From: Pararhizobium sp. A13
GTDB taxonomy: Bacteria > Pseudomonadota > Alphaproteobacteria > Rhizobiales > Rhizobiaceae
NCBI RefSeq assembly: GCF_040126305.1
Contig: NZ_CP149510.1
Location: forward strand, 1,871,001-1,935,000
Direction of reading: 5' to 3'
DNA length: 64,000 nucleotides
Below are positions 44,828 through 54,062 of the stretch, one piece after another (within the stretch, counting starts at the first letter, position 1; every line of letters starts with the position of its first letter). The translations under genes were made by a program, and so were the position numbers. A model generated the notes under the pieces. The model saw only the letters and a list, made by a program, of their open reading frames with translations, was not told the origin of the DNA and ran no database searches.

Positions 44828-46450
44828 ATGATTCGTATTGACAGCATCAGCAAGCAGAACAGCCACCGTCTGCTCTTCATCGAGGCCTCCGCGGCGCTCA
44901 ACAAGGGCGAGAAGATCGGCCTCGTCGGTCCGAACGGGGCCGGCAAGACGACGCTCTTCCGGATGATCACCGGCGAGGAGCAGCCCGACGAGGGGCAGGT
45001 GTCCGTCGATAAGGGCATGACCATCGGCTACTTCAATCAGGACGTGGGCGAGATGGAGGGCCACAGCGCCGTCTCCGAGGTGATGAATGGCGCCGGCCCG
45101 GTGAGCGACGTTGCGGCTGAATTGCACGAACTCGAGGCCGCCATGTCGGACCCGGACCGGGCTGACGAGATGGACGCGATCATCGAGCGCTACGGCGAGG
45201 TACAGGCGCGCTACGAGGAACTGGACGGCTATGCGCTGGAAGGCCGCGCACGCGAGGTTCTGGCAGGTCTGAGCTTCAGCCAGGAGATGATGGACGGGGA
45301 CGTCGGCAAGCTGTCAGGCGGCTGGAAGATGCGCGTGGCGCTGGCCCGCATTCTCCTCATGCGGCCGGATGCCATGCTGCTCGACGAGCCGAGCAACCAC
45401 CTGGATCTCGAAAGCCTCATCTGGCTCGAGGAGTTCCTGAAAGGCTATGACGGAGCGCTGTTGATGACCTCGCACGACCGCGAGTTCATGAACCGCATCG
45501 TCACCAAGATCATCGAGATCGACGGCGGATCGCTGACCAGCTATTCGGGCGACTATGCCTTCTACGAGCAGCAGCGGGCGCAGAACGAGAAGCACCAGCA
45601 GGCCCAGTTCGAGCGGCAGCAGGCGATGCTCGCCAAGGAAATCAAGTTCATCGAGCGGTTCAAGGCGCGCGCCTCGCACGCAGCGCAGGTGCAGAGCCGC
45701 GTGAAGAAGCTGGACAAGATCGAGCGGGTGGAGCCGCCCAAACGCCGCCAGGCGGTGGCGTTCGAATTCCAGCCGGCGCCGCGCTCGGGCGAGGACGTGA
45801 TAAACCTCAAGAATGTGCACAAGAGCTATGGCAGCCGCAGCATCTATGAAGGGCTGGACTTCATGGTGCGCCGCCGCGAACGCTGGTGCATCATGGGCAT
45901 CAACGGCGCCGGTAAATCCACCCTCCTGAAGCTCGTTGCCGGTTCCGCCGCGCCGGATCAAGGCAGTGTCGCTCTGGGGGCCAGCGTCAAGATGGGCTAT
46001 TTCGCCCAGCACGCGATGGATATTCTGGACGGCGAGCGCACCGTGTTCCAGTCGCTGGAAGACGCGTTCCCGAAGGCGGGGCAGGGACCACTGCGGGCGC
46101 TGGCGGGCTGTTTCGGATTTTCCGGCGATGACGTGGAGAAGAAGTGCCGGGTGCTGTCGGGCGGCGAGAAGGCGCGGCTGGTCATGGCGATCATGCTGTT
46201 CGACCCGCCGAACCTCTTGGTGCTCGACGAACCCACCAACCACCTCGACCTCGACACCAAGGAAATGTTGATCAAGGCACTGTCCGAATACGAGGGCACC
46301 ATGCTGTTCGTTTCGCACGACCGGCATTTCCTCGCAGCACTCTCCAATCGGGTGCTGGAACTGACGCCGGAGGGCATCCAGCAATATGGCGGTGGCTACA
46401 CCGAATATGTGGCCCGCACCGGCCAGGAGGCGCCCGGCCTGCGCAGTTGA
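44828..46450 (+). CDS. ABC-F family ATPase
   Basis: 540 residues with two ABC domains and no membrane part: Walker A GPNGAGKTT and GINGAGKST, signatures KLSGGWKMRVALARI and VLSGGEKARLVMAI, Walker B LLDEPSNHLD and LVLDEPTNHLD, and the linker between them (about 240-310, FEYYEQQ-like then KFIERFKARASHAAQVQSR) that contacts the ribosome in this family. ABC-F proteins act in translation or in antibiotic protection. The pattern is of the YbiT/Uup kind; the exact subgroup is uncertain. Confidence 0.87.
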   Translation: MIRIDSISKQNSHRLLFIEASAALNKGEKIGLVGPNGAGKTTLFRMITGEEQPDEGQVSVDKGMTIGYFNQDVGEMEGHSAVSEVMNGAGPVSDVAAELHELEAAMSDPDRADEMDAIIERYGEVQARYEELDGYALEGRAREVLAGLSFSQEMMDGDVGKLSGGWKMRVALARILLMRPDAMLLDEPSNHLDLESLIWLEEFLKGYDGALLMTSHDREFMNRIVTKIIEIDGGSLTSYSGDYAFYEQQRAQNEKHQQAQFERQQAMLAKEIKFIERFKARASHAAQVQSRVKKLDKIERVEPPKRRQAVAFEFQPAPRSGEDVINLKNVHKSYGSRSIYEGLDFMVRRRERWCIMGINGAGKSTLLKLVAGSAAPDQGSVALGASVKMGYFAQHAMDILDGERTVFQSLEDAFPKAGQGPLRALAGCFGFSGDDVEKKCRVLSGGEKARLVMAIMLFDPPNLLVLDEPTNHLDLDTKEMLIKALSEYEGTMLFVSHDRHFLAALSNRVLELTPEGIQQYGGGYTEYVARTGQEAPGLRS

Positions 46451-46491
46451 GTTGAGCGGTTGGCAGCCGCTCAGCCATTCCCAGATAGGTT

Positions 46492-47412
46492 TCAGGGGCT
46501 ATTCTTTGCGATTCTGTCGCGCGACACATGAGCGCCAACAACATCAAGTTCTCGACCATCCTGCTGCAGCAAAGGACGTCCCGACACGCAGACGCGGTTT
46601 CGGCCCTGCGATTTCGCCTGATAGAGTGCGACATCAGCTGACTGGATCAGATGGGGCCAGCATGTAGATCCGGGGCCGACACTTGCCACACCGAAGCTCG
46701 CGCTGATCTGTAGACGGGATCCTTGACCGGACAGTCTAACAGGGTGTTCCTCGATGGCTGTTCGCAAGGCGTTGGCGAGCCTGGCAGCCGCATCAAGATT
46801 TCCATCGGGGATGAGGACGGCGAACTCCTCCCCGCCGAAGCGAGCAGCGATGTCGGATGACCGCACCGATGACCGCAGCAGCGCGGCGACCTGACGCAGA
46901 ACCTCGTCGCCGGCGAGATGGCCATGTGTATCGTCGACGCTTTTAAAATGATCGATATCGAGCAAAATCAGGCATGATGGCGGACCGGCTTTGTTCTGGA
47001 CGACCAGAACCTGACCGAAGCGTTCGAAGGATTGCCGGTTCCACAGGCCGGTCAACTCATCCTTTTCAGCTTGTTCTCTCAGCTCTGACATGAGCGTATC
47101 CCGCTCACGCAGGCGCTCGCGAAGGAACTGGAGAGCGTCGTAGACGCGCTGCATCTCGCGAACCCGGGTTCGAAGCGGCTTGCTCCCTGGATCACGAACT
47201 TCGGCGAGCGAGAGAATGTCTTCCCGCAAGGAAAATAGAGGCACTAATACAGACGCGTGGATCAGACGCAGTAAGCCGGCGAGGACCACAAGAGCCGCCG
47301 TGACGGAAAGGCAGGCAATCATCAGCTGCTCGAGCGCCGCGTCGCGCTTGTATGTGAATGTTTGCATCGCCTCGGCAAGGAAGTTCGTCCTGAACTCTTC
47401 GAGCGGTCGCAA
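46492..47412 (-). CDS. Diguanylate cyclase, probably N-terminally truncated
   Basis: 306 residues: one membrane span (MIACLSVTAALVVLAGLLRLI), a HAMP-like coiled-coil linker and a complete GGDEF domain (about 115-285) with active site GGEEF and an RxxD inhibition site (RSSD) five residues before it. It should make cyclic di-GMP. Related proteins usually have a first span and a periplasmic domain; here the frame opens only at a TTG without a ribosome binding site, and a TAA lies about 24 codons upstream. A deletion of the 5' part is likely, so expression is uncertain. Confidence 0.75.
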   Translation of the reverse strand: MRPLEEFRTNFLAEAMQTFTYKRDAALEQLMIACLSVTAALVVLAGLLRLIHASVLVPLFSLREDILSLAEVRDPGSKPLRTRVREMQRVYDALQFLRERLRERDTLMSELREQAEKDELTGLWNRQSFERFGQVLVVQNKAGPPSCLILLDIDHFKSVDDTHGHLAGDEVLRQVAALLRSSVRSSDIAARFGGEEFAVLIPDGNLDAAARLANALRTAIEEHPVRLSGQGSRLQISASFGVASVGPGSTCWPHLIQSADVALYQAKSQGRNRVCVSGRPLLQQDGRELDVVGAHVSRDRIAKNSP

Positions 47413-47499
47413 TGTTTTAACGAACTGAGTAGGTGAGCTCGTCGGCTGCGAGCGAATGTTTGCCCGATACTCGCCCTTCGCCGGTTACTCTGTCGATGA

Positions 47500-47724
47500 T
47501 TGCAAGTCCGCCTCCGAAGAATGTCTTCTCGATCTCCTCAGGAACGGCTCGCGCTTGAGGCCGGGATTGATCGCTCTTATGTCGGGCGAGTGGAGCGTGG
47601 GATGGAGAATGTTACCGTCGCGACGTTGGAAGCGTTCGCAGCCGTTCTCCAGGTCAATGTCGTTGCGCTGTTCGCGCCACCGCCCGCGTCCCTTCGATCA
47701 GGACGAAAGCCCAACGAGCGTTGA
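47500..47724 (+). CDS. XRE-type helix-turn-helix protein, short at the N-terminus
   Basis: 74 residues from a TTG, or fewer from ATG 47524. The HTH is clear: PQERLALEAGIDRSYVGRVERG and then VATLEAFAAVLQV. The first helix is shorter than in typical Cro/C1 domains, and a TGA lies directly before the TTG. It may be a remnant beside the truncated diguanylate cyclase. Confidence 0.5.
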   Translation: MQVRLRRMSSRSPQERLALEAGIDRSYVGRVERGMENVTVATLEAFAAVLQVNVVALFAPPPASLRSGRKPNER

Positions 47725-47945
47725 GCGAAAAAGGGCATTGCGCAAATCGTTGCAATCTCACTTCACCGTCAGCGGCAAGTCGTTCTCTGGAAGGCGCGCT
47801 CCGAAGAGCGATCTTTTCACATCGGTGGAGGGACGCAACGCTGTCGAAAGGCCAGTATGCGCCATCTTCGGTCGGTAGTATCATATCGTAAGCGCCCCTC
47901 CATCGGCGCTCGCCGCGGTTTAAGAAGCTTGAGGCCGGATTTGCG

Positions 47946-48413
47946 ATGTCATCGACCGAGTTTCATCTTGTCACGCAATGGATCGTCGATTCATCGGTTG
48001 AAGATGTCTGGCGGGTGCTCAATACGCCTGAGACCTGGCCCGACTGGTGGCCGTCGGTGAAACAGGTCGATCTTTTGCGCGAAGGCGACGAGGCGGGCAT
48101 CGGTTCCGTTCTTAGGATACGATGGTCCACCGCACTGCCTTACGACTTGGCCTTCGAGATGCAAACGGTCAGGGTGGAACCGCTTTCGATCATCGAGGGC
48201 CGAGCCTCCGGCGAGCTTGAGGGCATCGGCCGATGGACGTTGCAACCCAAAGGCGCCAAATGCCATGTGCGCTACGACTGGATCGTCGAGGTCACAAAGC
48301 CTTGGATGGTCAGATTTTCATTCATCCTGAAGCCGATCTTCCGCTGGAACCATAACGTCGTCATGGAGCGCGGCCGGCGCGGTCTTGTGCGTCATCTCGC
48401 CCGCGATGGCTGA
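47946..48413 (+). CDS. SRPBCC (START/polyketide-cyclase-like) protein
   Basis: 155 residues with the SRPBCC start pattern (IVDSSVEDVWRVLNTPETWPDWWPSVKQVD) and a C-terminal helix (VVMERGRRGLVRHLA). Such proteins bind hydrophobic ligands in a deep cavity. No catalytic residues can be assigned and the ligand is unknown. The gene stands alone; no clear ribosome binding site precedes the ATG. Confidence 0.8.
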   Translation: MSSTEFHLVTQWIVDSSVEDVWRVLNTPETWPDWWPSVKQVDLLREGDEAGIGSVLRIRWSTALPYDLAFEMQTVRVEPLSIIEGRASGELEGIGRWTLQPKGAKCHVRYDWIVEVTKPWMVRFSFILKPIFRWNHNVVMERGRRGLVRHLARDG

Positions 48414-48503
48414 AAGACGTCGCCTCGACTGTAGGCCTTGTTCCGATCGACAGACGGACACTGTTCGACCGAGCGCGCCGGCATGATCCCATATCATGCA
48501 GCT

Positions 48504-49736
48504 TTAAGCACGCCCTTCCCAGATCCGTGCCAGTTCGACGAGCGTCTTGACGGCCTTTTCCATGTCCTGCCGGCTGACCCATTCGAGCGGGGAGTGAAAG
48601 GCGTGACCGCCCGCGAAGATATTGGGGCAGGGCAGCCCCATGAACGATAGCCGCGAACCATCGGTACCGCCGCGGATACTGCCGCGCACCGGCTCCATGC
48701 CGGCGCGGCGGATTGCCTCGATGGCGTTTTCGACGAGCTGCGGATGACGGTCCAGTATGGCCTTCATGTTGCGATATTGCTGCTTGACCTCGAAGGTGTA
48801 GGACGAACCCGGATAGTCCGCCATTACGCCCTTGACGAGTGTCTCAAGCATGGCTTCCTTGGCTGCAAGTCCCGCATCGTCAAAATCGCGAATGATGAAA
48901 CTCAGGACCGCCTTTTCCATCGAGCCGGTCACGCCCGTCGGGTGAACGAAGCCCTCTCGGCCCGCGGTCGTCTCAGGTGCTGCGTCCTTCGGCAGCCGGC
49001 TGAGAATTGCGCCGGCGATCTTGGCGGCATTCTCCATCTTTCCCTGAGCGAAGCCGGGATGGATGGCGACGCCCTGAATGGTGATCTCGACGCCATCGGC
49101 CGAGAAGGTTTCATCCTCAATATGCCCGGCTGTTTCGCCGTCGACCGTATAGGCGAACTGCGCGCCGAGCTTTTCGAGATCGACCTTGTCGACGCCGCGG
49201 CCTATTTCTTCATCTGGTGTGAAGAGGATCTTGATCGTGCCATGCCGGATGTCCGTATTGTCGACCAGGAACTGCGCTGCGGTCATAATCTCGGCTAGGC
49301 CGGCCTTGTCGTCGGCGCCGAGCAAGGTCGTGCCATCGGTCGTGATGATATCGTTGCCGATCTGGTCGCGCAGCGCCGGATTGTCGCTGACGCGAATGAT
49401 CTGCTGCGGATCGCCTGAAAGCTGGATGTCGCCACCGGTATAGTTCCAGACGATTTTCGGCTTGACGTTCATTCCGGTGAAGTCGGGTGCCGTGTCCATG
49501 TGCGAGCAAAAGCAGATCACCGGCACAGGCTTGTCGACATTGGACGGAATGGTCGCATAGACGTAGCCATGCTCGTCGATGTGCGCATCGGACAGGCCGA
49601 TTGCCAGCAATTCTTGGACAAGCATGCGGCCGAGGTTCTTCTGCTTCTCGGTCGAGGGTTGCGTCGGCGACCTGGGATCCGATTGGGTATCGATGACGAC
49701 ATAACGAAGGAAGCGATCGACAACAGTATCCGTCAT
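48504..49736 (-). CDS. pepT: Peptidase T (tripeptide aminopeptidase)
   Basis: 410 residues, the usual PepT length. It is an M20 metallopeptidase with metal ligands in CFCSHMDTAPD, DGTTLLGADDKAGLAE and LFTPDEEIGRG, a further His in AIHPGFAQGKM, and AGGHAFHSPLEW at the end. It removes the N-terminal residue from tripeptides in the cytoplasm and needs two zinc ions. It could work downstream of the peptide transporter at the left of the window, though not linked to it here. Confidence 0.93.
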   Translation of the reverse strand: MTDTVVDRFLRYVVIDTQSDPRSPTQPSTEKQKNLGRMLVQELLAIGLSDAHIDEHGYVYATIPSNVDKPVPVICFCSHMDTAPDFTGMNVKPKIVWNYTGGDIQLSGDPQQIIRVSDNPALRDQIGNDIITTDGTTLLGADDKAGLAEIMTAAQFLVDNTDIRHGTIKILFTPDEEIGRGVDKVDLEKLGAQFAYTVDGETAGHIEDETFSADGVEITIQGVAIHPGFAQGKMENAAKIAGAILSRLPKDAAPETTAGREGFVHPTGVTGSMEKAVLSFIIRDFDDAGLAAKEAMLETLVKGVMADYPGSSYTFEVKQQYRNMKAILDRHPQLVENAIEAIRRAGMEPVRGSIRGGTDGSRLSFMGLPCPNIFAGGHAFHSPLEWVSRQDMEKAVKTLVELARIWEGRA

Positions 49737-49871
49737 GGGCTCCGGTCCATTTTTCTTGCTCGTGACAAACGGCTATAGCCTTCGCCGGCGGTGCCGTGAA
49801 TGGAATTTTCGCTTTGCCGTGTCGTTTTGAAATGGCAACGCGCTGTTCCGTCTGTCATGGCCCCGTCTTGG

Positions 49872-50189
49872 TCATTCGATTCGACCGACTGAGCGGAGTA
49901 TCTTGAATTGCGTTTCTTCGTCCTGCTGGCCGAGCGCAGCCATCAGGTCTCGCATCGTACGTCGCAGGCTGTAAAGCTGATCCACAAGTTCCATGACAAG
50001 GTCCACACCCGCCTCGTTGACACCCATGTCGCGGCTCATCTCGATGATCAGTCGACCGCGTGCGAAATCCGCATCGCGAAATTGCGGTTCGGGGCCCGTC
50101 GTGTCGGGAACAAGCCAGCCCTGCTCGATCCACACGGCGAGAACTGGCGGGTCAATCTTAAGCTTCAGGCAAAATTCAAGCTCGTTCAT
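49872..50189 (-). CDS. cbpM: CbpM, modulator of the CbpA chaperone
   Basis: 105 residues with the CbpM pattern (LEFCLKLKIDPPVLAVWIEQGWLVP and VNEAGVDLVMELVDQLYSLRRTM). CbpM binds the J domain of CbpA and blocks its co-chaperone and DNA-binding activity. The ATG at 50189 overlaps the stop of cbpA by four bases (ATGA), the standard arrangement. Confidence 0.88.
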   Translation of the reverse strand: MNELEFCLKLKIDPPVLAVWIEQGWLVPDTTGPEPQFRDADFARGRLIIEMSRDMGVNEAGVDLVMELVDQLYSLRRTMRDLMAALGQQDEETQFKILRSVGRIE

Positions 50190-51106
50190 GGTGCCATCCC
50201 CATGCTCTTTCTCGGATCCTGTCTGTTTGCCTCGGACCATTCCTTCATGAAAGCGGTGAGACGCGGATCGGGATTGTCGGGCAACACGATCTTCAGCGTC
50301 ACAAAAAGATCGCCGCGGCCACCGCCCCGCGTCGGCACGCCTTTACCCTTCAGACGCAAGATCTTGCCGCTGTTGGAATGTGAGGGCACCGTCAGCGTCA
50401 CTGGACCGGTGGGTGTCGGTGCGCGGATTTTGGCGCCGAGGACCGCTTCGCTCAGCGAAATTGGCAGATCCAAGCGAATGTCGTTGCCGTCGCGCTCGAA
50501 GAAACGGTGTGGTCGCACGTGAACCTCGACGAACCCGTCGCCCGGAGGCCCGCCGCCAAATCCCGGCTCTCCCTTGCTGCTGAGACGCAATGTCTGTCCA
50601 TCGCGTGTTCCCGCAGGGATTTGAACGTCAAGGGCGGTGCCGTCCGGCAGTCTCACCTGGGTTTTGGCGCCGTTCACGGCATCGAGAAAATCGACCTCCA
50701 TCGAGAAATAGCGATCTTGCCCCTTCGAACGGAACTGACCATCGTGCGTGCGGCGGGAAAAGAAAGCGGAAAAAGGATCTTCCGTCTCGCCAAAATCGGC
50801 AAAGCCGGCGCTGTTATGATAAGGATCACCCGGGCCGCTTGCCGACGCATAGTCGCGGTAATAATTGCGGGGTGCCTGCTCAGCACCCGACATATCGATC
50901 TCACCGCGGTCAAATCGAGCCCGTTTCTGCTCGTCGCTCAGAAGCTCATAGGCGGTGGAGATTTCCTTGAAGCGCTCCTCCGCAGGGCCGTCGCCGGGAT
51001 TGAGGTCAGGGTGGTGTTTCTTCGCGAGCTTGCGGAATGCGCTTTGGATATCCTTTTGTGTGGCGTCCCGCTTCACGCCCAAAATGTAGTAAGGGTCGCG
51101 GCTCAT
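50186..51106 (-). CDS. cbpA: CbpA, DnaJ-class co-chaperone
   Basis: 306 residues. The N-terminal J domain has the HPD motif in KKHHPDLNPGD, then a G/F-poor linker with acidic and aromatic residues (GETEDPFSAFFSRR), then the two C-terminal substrate-binding domains without a zinc finger. CbpA helps DnaK and can bind curved DNA. AGGGAGA precedes the ATG at 51106; an extended frame to 51235 is not protein-like. It forms an operon with cbpM. Confidence 0.92.
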   Translation of the reverse strand: MSRDPYYILGVKRDATQKDIQSAFRKLAKKHHPDLNPGDGPAEERFKEISTAYELLSDEQKRARFDRGEIDMSGAEQAPRNYYRDYASASGPGDPYHNSAGFADFGETEDPFSAFFSRRTHDGQFRSKGQDRYFSMEVDFLDAVNGAKTQVRLPDGTALDVQIPAGTRDGQTLRLSSKGEPGFGGGPPGDGFVEVHVRPHRFFERDGNDIRLDLPISLSEAVLGAKIRAPTPTGPVTLTVPSHSNSGKILRLKGKGVPTRGGGRGDLFVTLKIVLPDNPDPRLTAFMKEWSEANRQDPRKSMGMAP

Positions 51107-51438
51107 CAACGTCTCCCTGAAATACCGTTGTCGGGGCACGAGCCAATATAAGCTTTGCCCGCCTTGGATGCTAATCCGAACTTGAGCGTGCAAGCCGACG
51201 TAAAACGAAGGCGCGCGGTGCCTTGCGGGAGTCATCGATTGTCGGGCGAAGGATCAAAGAACCGATCGCCCTGTTCTTCTCACGCGATATTCGGCGCGCG
51301 CCGCCGAGTCTGCTTCCTAGCCGTGATTGGGGTACTGCAGGCGAAAGTATATCCGAACCATGGCGTTCCCAACCGATAGACAATCCTTTTCGGATAGTTG
51401 ATAACTCATTGACAGCGACGGTCAGGGGGAAGCTTCCT
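51107..51438. other. Intergenic region between cbpA and marC-like genes
   Basis: 330 bases between divergent genes. No gene or hairpin was recognised. It should contain both promoters. Confidence 0.4.
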
Positions 51439-52086
51439 ATGGATTTCACAGTCATCGATGCTGGTCTGGTGGCAAAGCTTCTCCTGCTCCTGCTCGTCGG
51501 CATGGGACCGAAAATTGCACTCGTGCCGTTCCTGGAAATGACCCAGGCCTTCGATGCGAAGACAAAGGCGGCGATAGGCCGCCAGATGGTCTTGACGGCG
51601 GTCGTCACGGCTCTGATCATTTTTGCGACCGGCGCTTTGCTGATGCGGCTGTTGCATATCACCGGCGGTGCGGTTGCGGTTGCCGGCGGCATTGTGCTTG
51701 CCCTGCTTGCGCTCAAAATGGCGGCTGGGCCGACCGAAAAACACCATGACGACCTCGGAATGCCGGTCGACCCGGCAAAAATCGCGGTCTTTCCCCTTGC
51801 TGTTCCCTATATGCTCAATCCCGTCGGCATTACGGTGCTCATCATTGCATCTGACGAAGTCGTTTCGATCGCCAGCGCCGGGCTCGTTGTCGGCCTGGTC
51901 CTGCTCGTCGCGGCCTTCGACTATCTGGTGTTTACCAATATCGATGCGTTGGCAAAGCGCATGAAGCCGGCCAGCCTTGTCATTTCGGAGGTCGTCTTCG
52001 GCATCCTTTTGACCGCGGTCGCCGTCCAGCTTTTCGTTACCGGCCTTGTTAATCTCGGGATCATCAGCGCGAACGTCACTCATTGA
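51439..52086 (+). CDS. MarC family integral membrane protein
   Basis: 215 residues with six membrane spans, in keeping with the MarC (UPF0056) family. MGPKIALVPFLEMTQAF is near the start, and VFPLAVPYMLNPVGITVLI carries the conserved proline-rich motif. AGGGGGA precedes the ATG. Despite the name, MarC is not part of the multiple antibiotic resistance system. The transported substrate is unknown. Confidence 0.87.
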   Translation: MDFTVIDAGLVAKLLLLLLVGMGPKIALVPFLEMTQAFDAKTKAAIGRQMVLTAVVTALIIFATGALLMRLLHITGGAVAVAGGIVLALLALKMAAGPTEKHHDDLGMPVDPAKIAVFPLAVPYMLNPVGITVLIIASDEVVSIASAGLVVGLVLLVAAFDYLVFTNIDALAKRMKPASLVISEVVFGILLTAVAVQLFVTGLVNLGIISANVTH

Positions 52087-52398
52087 TGATGCGAAATTTC
52101 GCTTCGTCCTCTCGCATCGTAGGGCGACGCGTTTGAAACGTTTGAGCTTGTCGACGGCTTGTTGGATGCGGGCATATCCATGAGTGCGGGCCTGGTGCGG
52201 AGCTTTGTGTGCTACGCGAACCACCCAAACGCTGCGATGTTGCAGGAGCGTCATCTGATAGGCTCTGTTCGCCTGGACGCGATGATCACTATCGGCCCGC
52301 TACGGACGAACGACGCGTCCCGCCCGCAGCGGGTAATTGCAATGACAGTGCTGTTCGTCGTAAGCATTTCGACCGCTTGATTTCAGAGGAGACGCAGC
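52087..52398. other. Intergenic region before the GFA gene
   Basis: 312 bases. A short frame at 52159-52380 is doubtful. No clear signal is seen apart from GGAG at the end, which serves the GFA gene. Confidence 0.35.
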
Positions 52399-52791
52399 AT
52401 GGACCGATTCACCGGCGGTTGCCTGTGCGGCAGCGTCCGAATTGTGGCGTCGGGACCCCCATACCGGGTCGGCCTTTGCCACTGTCTCGACTGCCGCAAG
52501 CATCATGGGGCCCTTTTTCACGCTTCCGCGGTGTTCCCTCAGGATGCGGTGACAATCGATGGAGAAACACGCGACTACGCCGGGCGGTTTTTCTGTCCCC
52601 GCTGCGGCTCGTCCATTTTCGCACGCACCGCAGACGAAATCGAAGTGAACGTAGGATCCCTGGATGCCCCCGACCAACTGATGCCAACCTACGAAAGCTG
52701 GATCGTCCGTCGCGAGTCCTGGTTGCCGCTGTTTCCGCTCACGAGACGATACGACCGCGATCGTGACGCCACGAGCCGCTTTGAGGAGTAG
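52399..52791 (+). CDS. GFA-family (Mss4-like) zinc protein
   Basis: 130 residues of the glutathione-dependent formaldehyde-activating (GFA) family. The zinc ligands are visible in GGCLCGSVR, CHCLDCRKHHG and FCPRCGSS. The prototype binds S-hydroxymethylglutathione, but most GFA proteins have no known substrate. A GGAG is nine bases before the ATG. It stands at the border of the remnant-rich region. Confidence 0.87.
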   Translation: MDRFTGGCLCGSVRIVASGPPYRVGLCHCLDCRKHHGALFHASAVFPQDAVTIDGETRDYAGRFFCPRCGSSIFARTADEIEVNVGSLDAPDQLMPTYESWIVRRESWLPLFPLTRRYDRDRDATSRFEE

Positions 52792-52803
52792 GTCGCACGA
52801 ACG

Positions 52804-53056
52804 GTGCCAAGGCGCCGCTACGAGGTGACAGAGGTTTATGCCTTGATCGACATCTCGAACCAGATGCTCGAGGACAGCGCCTTCGACATGGAAGGCGAAA
52901 TCCGCGGCCGGGGCGCTATCGACCTCTGCGCATCCCGACCCCTACCGCGCCGCCGACGCTGAGGAATGGACGCGGCTATTCGAGATCAGCGAGGGCCGTT
53001 TTCCGCTTCCCGTCGCCCATCTTCAGGGCCGGATGCTTTTTACTGCGACTGGTTGA
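52804..53056 (+). pseudogene. Remnant resembling HK97-type phage major capsid plus a second fragment
   Basis: One frame from a GTG at 52804 reads VYALIDISNQMLEDSAFDM, which recalls the HK97-family major capsid motif (S.QLLEDS..D.E..). It ends after about 50 codons in unrelated residues. A second frame from about 52930 reads DPYRAADAEEW and FEISEGRFPLPVAHLQGR, protein-like but unidentified, ending at 53056. Neither has a complete domain. This is most likely debris from a lost prophage and another gene. Confidence 0.45.
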
Positions 53057-53174
53057 GGCTTTGCGGCACGATATCCGCCGGCCGTGCCGTCCGCTTGCCA
53101 TTGCCGATGATATGAGGGAGAATCCCGCTCTGGCCCTCTTGAGGCCTGGACAGTCTCCCATGATCGGAGAACAC

Positions 53175-53345
53175 ATGTCTCTGAGACCTATTTTGGTAGC
53201 CGCAGCACTGGCGCTTTTGACGCTTTCAGGATGCGCAAGCACCGGATCAAACAACACAACCTACGCACAGCCGCAAGGGCTAGGCCCGGACGCTACGATC
53301 GGCGGTGATCGCAGCAGCGGCATGGGCGGCCCGAGTGGCTATTAG
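53175..53345 (+). CDS. Small lipoprotein
   Basis: 56 residues: a lipoprotein signal peptide ending in the lipobox LSGC, then a short Gly/Ser/Asn-rich tail. GGAGA lies just before the ATG at 53175. It would be anchored in the envelope. No family beyond lipoprotein is recognised. Confidence 0.65.
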   Translation: MSLRPILVAAALALLTLSGCASTGSNNTTYAQPQGLGPDATIGGDRSSGMGGPSGY

Positions 53346-53636
53346 CTTGCGCCAAGCCCTGCTAAGTCCTCTTCCACCCATGTCCGGTAGCGATCGAGCG
53401 CGGGGCTGATATCCTCGCCTGTGCAGCGCATAAAGGCTTGCCTGGTGGGGACGTGGACGAATGCCCAGCCAAGGACGGACTGATAGCTCTCTGCCTGTTG
53501 GGAGCGACCGTCTGCTTCGACAACGCGGGTCATCGGGCGTTTTCTCCGCAATCTTGCTCCAGACCCATTCCGTCTTTTTCTCGGCGGGATTGATGGGCTC
53601 TCCCGCCTGGCGATCGCCGCGTGAGTTTGGCAACAT
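53342..53636 (-). pseudogene. Hypothetical gene, probably frameshifted
   Basis: Two overlapping minus-strand frames each read like protein on one side of a four-base A run (T run at 53540-53543 on the plus strand). Upstream is RGDRQAGEPINPAEKKTEWV; downstream is TRVVEADGRSQQAESYQSVL, then LDRYRTWVEEDLAGLG. Deleting one A joins them through EKRPMTRVV. An indel in the run therefore probably inactivates the gene, unless only the downstream part is translated from 53533. No family was recognised. It overlaps the end of the lipoprotein gene by four bases. Confidence 0.45.
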
Positions 53637-54062
53637 GTGGATTTTATTTAAGAAAGCCTTGGCTGGGGGATATGGATTCTCGCATGATTTCAATGGCTTA
53701 GCTAGAACACCTTGAAATCCCCTCTGTTTTGCCATCGCGAGCGACCGTGGATGCCACCTTTGTGCCCTGGCTATGGGCATCAGTCAACAGGACGGTCGAG
53801 CGGCAATAATTTCCGCTTTGGGACCTCAAGTTTGCGGTGAGGCGAGGATAATGCGCGTGACAGCTTTGCGCCCTCAGAAAACACGTTGAAGTCGTCACTG
53901 GCGCTCCCTAAAGCGGATGGGTGACCGGGGAGCGATTTGTATGTCGCCACGAAAATTATCCTCGATAGCTCTTCCCGCAGCGATAATGTCATTTCAGAGT
54001 CGGCGCGGGAAGTTACGAAGATCCACACGCATCAAATCGAATGGGAGGCAACGGGACGGGAT
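53637..54062. other. Gap before the phospholipase D-like gene
   Basis: 425 bases. It contains the left copy of a 30-base direct repeat (53786-53815). No gene was recognised. Confidence 0.4.
53786..53815 (+). repeat. Direct repeat, left copy
   Basis: Thirty bases beginning AACAGGAC and ending AATTTCCG. It matches the right copy at 55277-55306 at 27 positions, and the core CGAGCGGCAATAA is identical. The pair brackets the phospholipase D-like gene. Confidence 0.7.

Noticed and set aside
53590..53710. Possible tRNA or attachment site near the defence island
   Set aside because: No cloverleaf or T-loop motif (GGTTCRANYCC) could be fitted.
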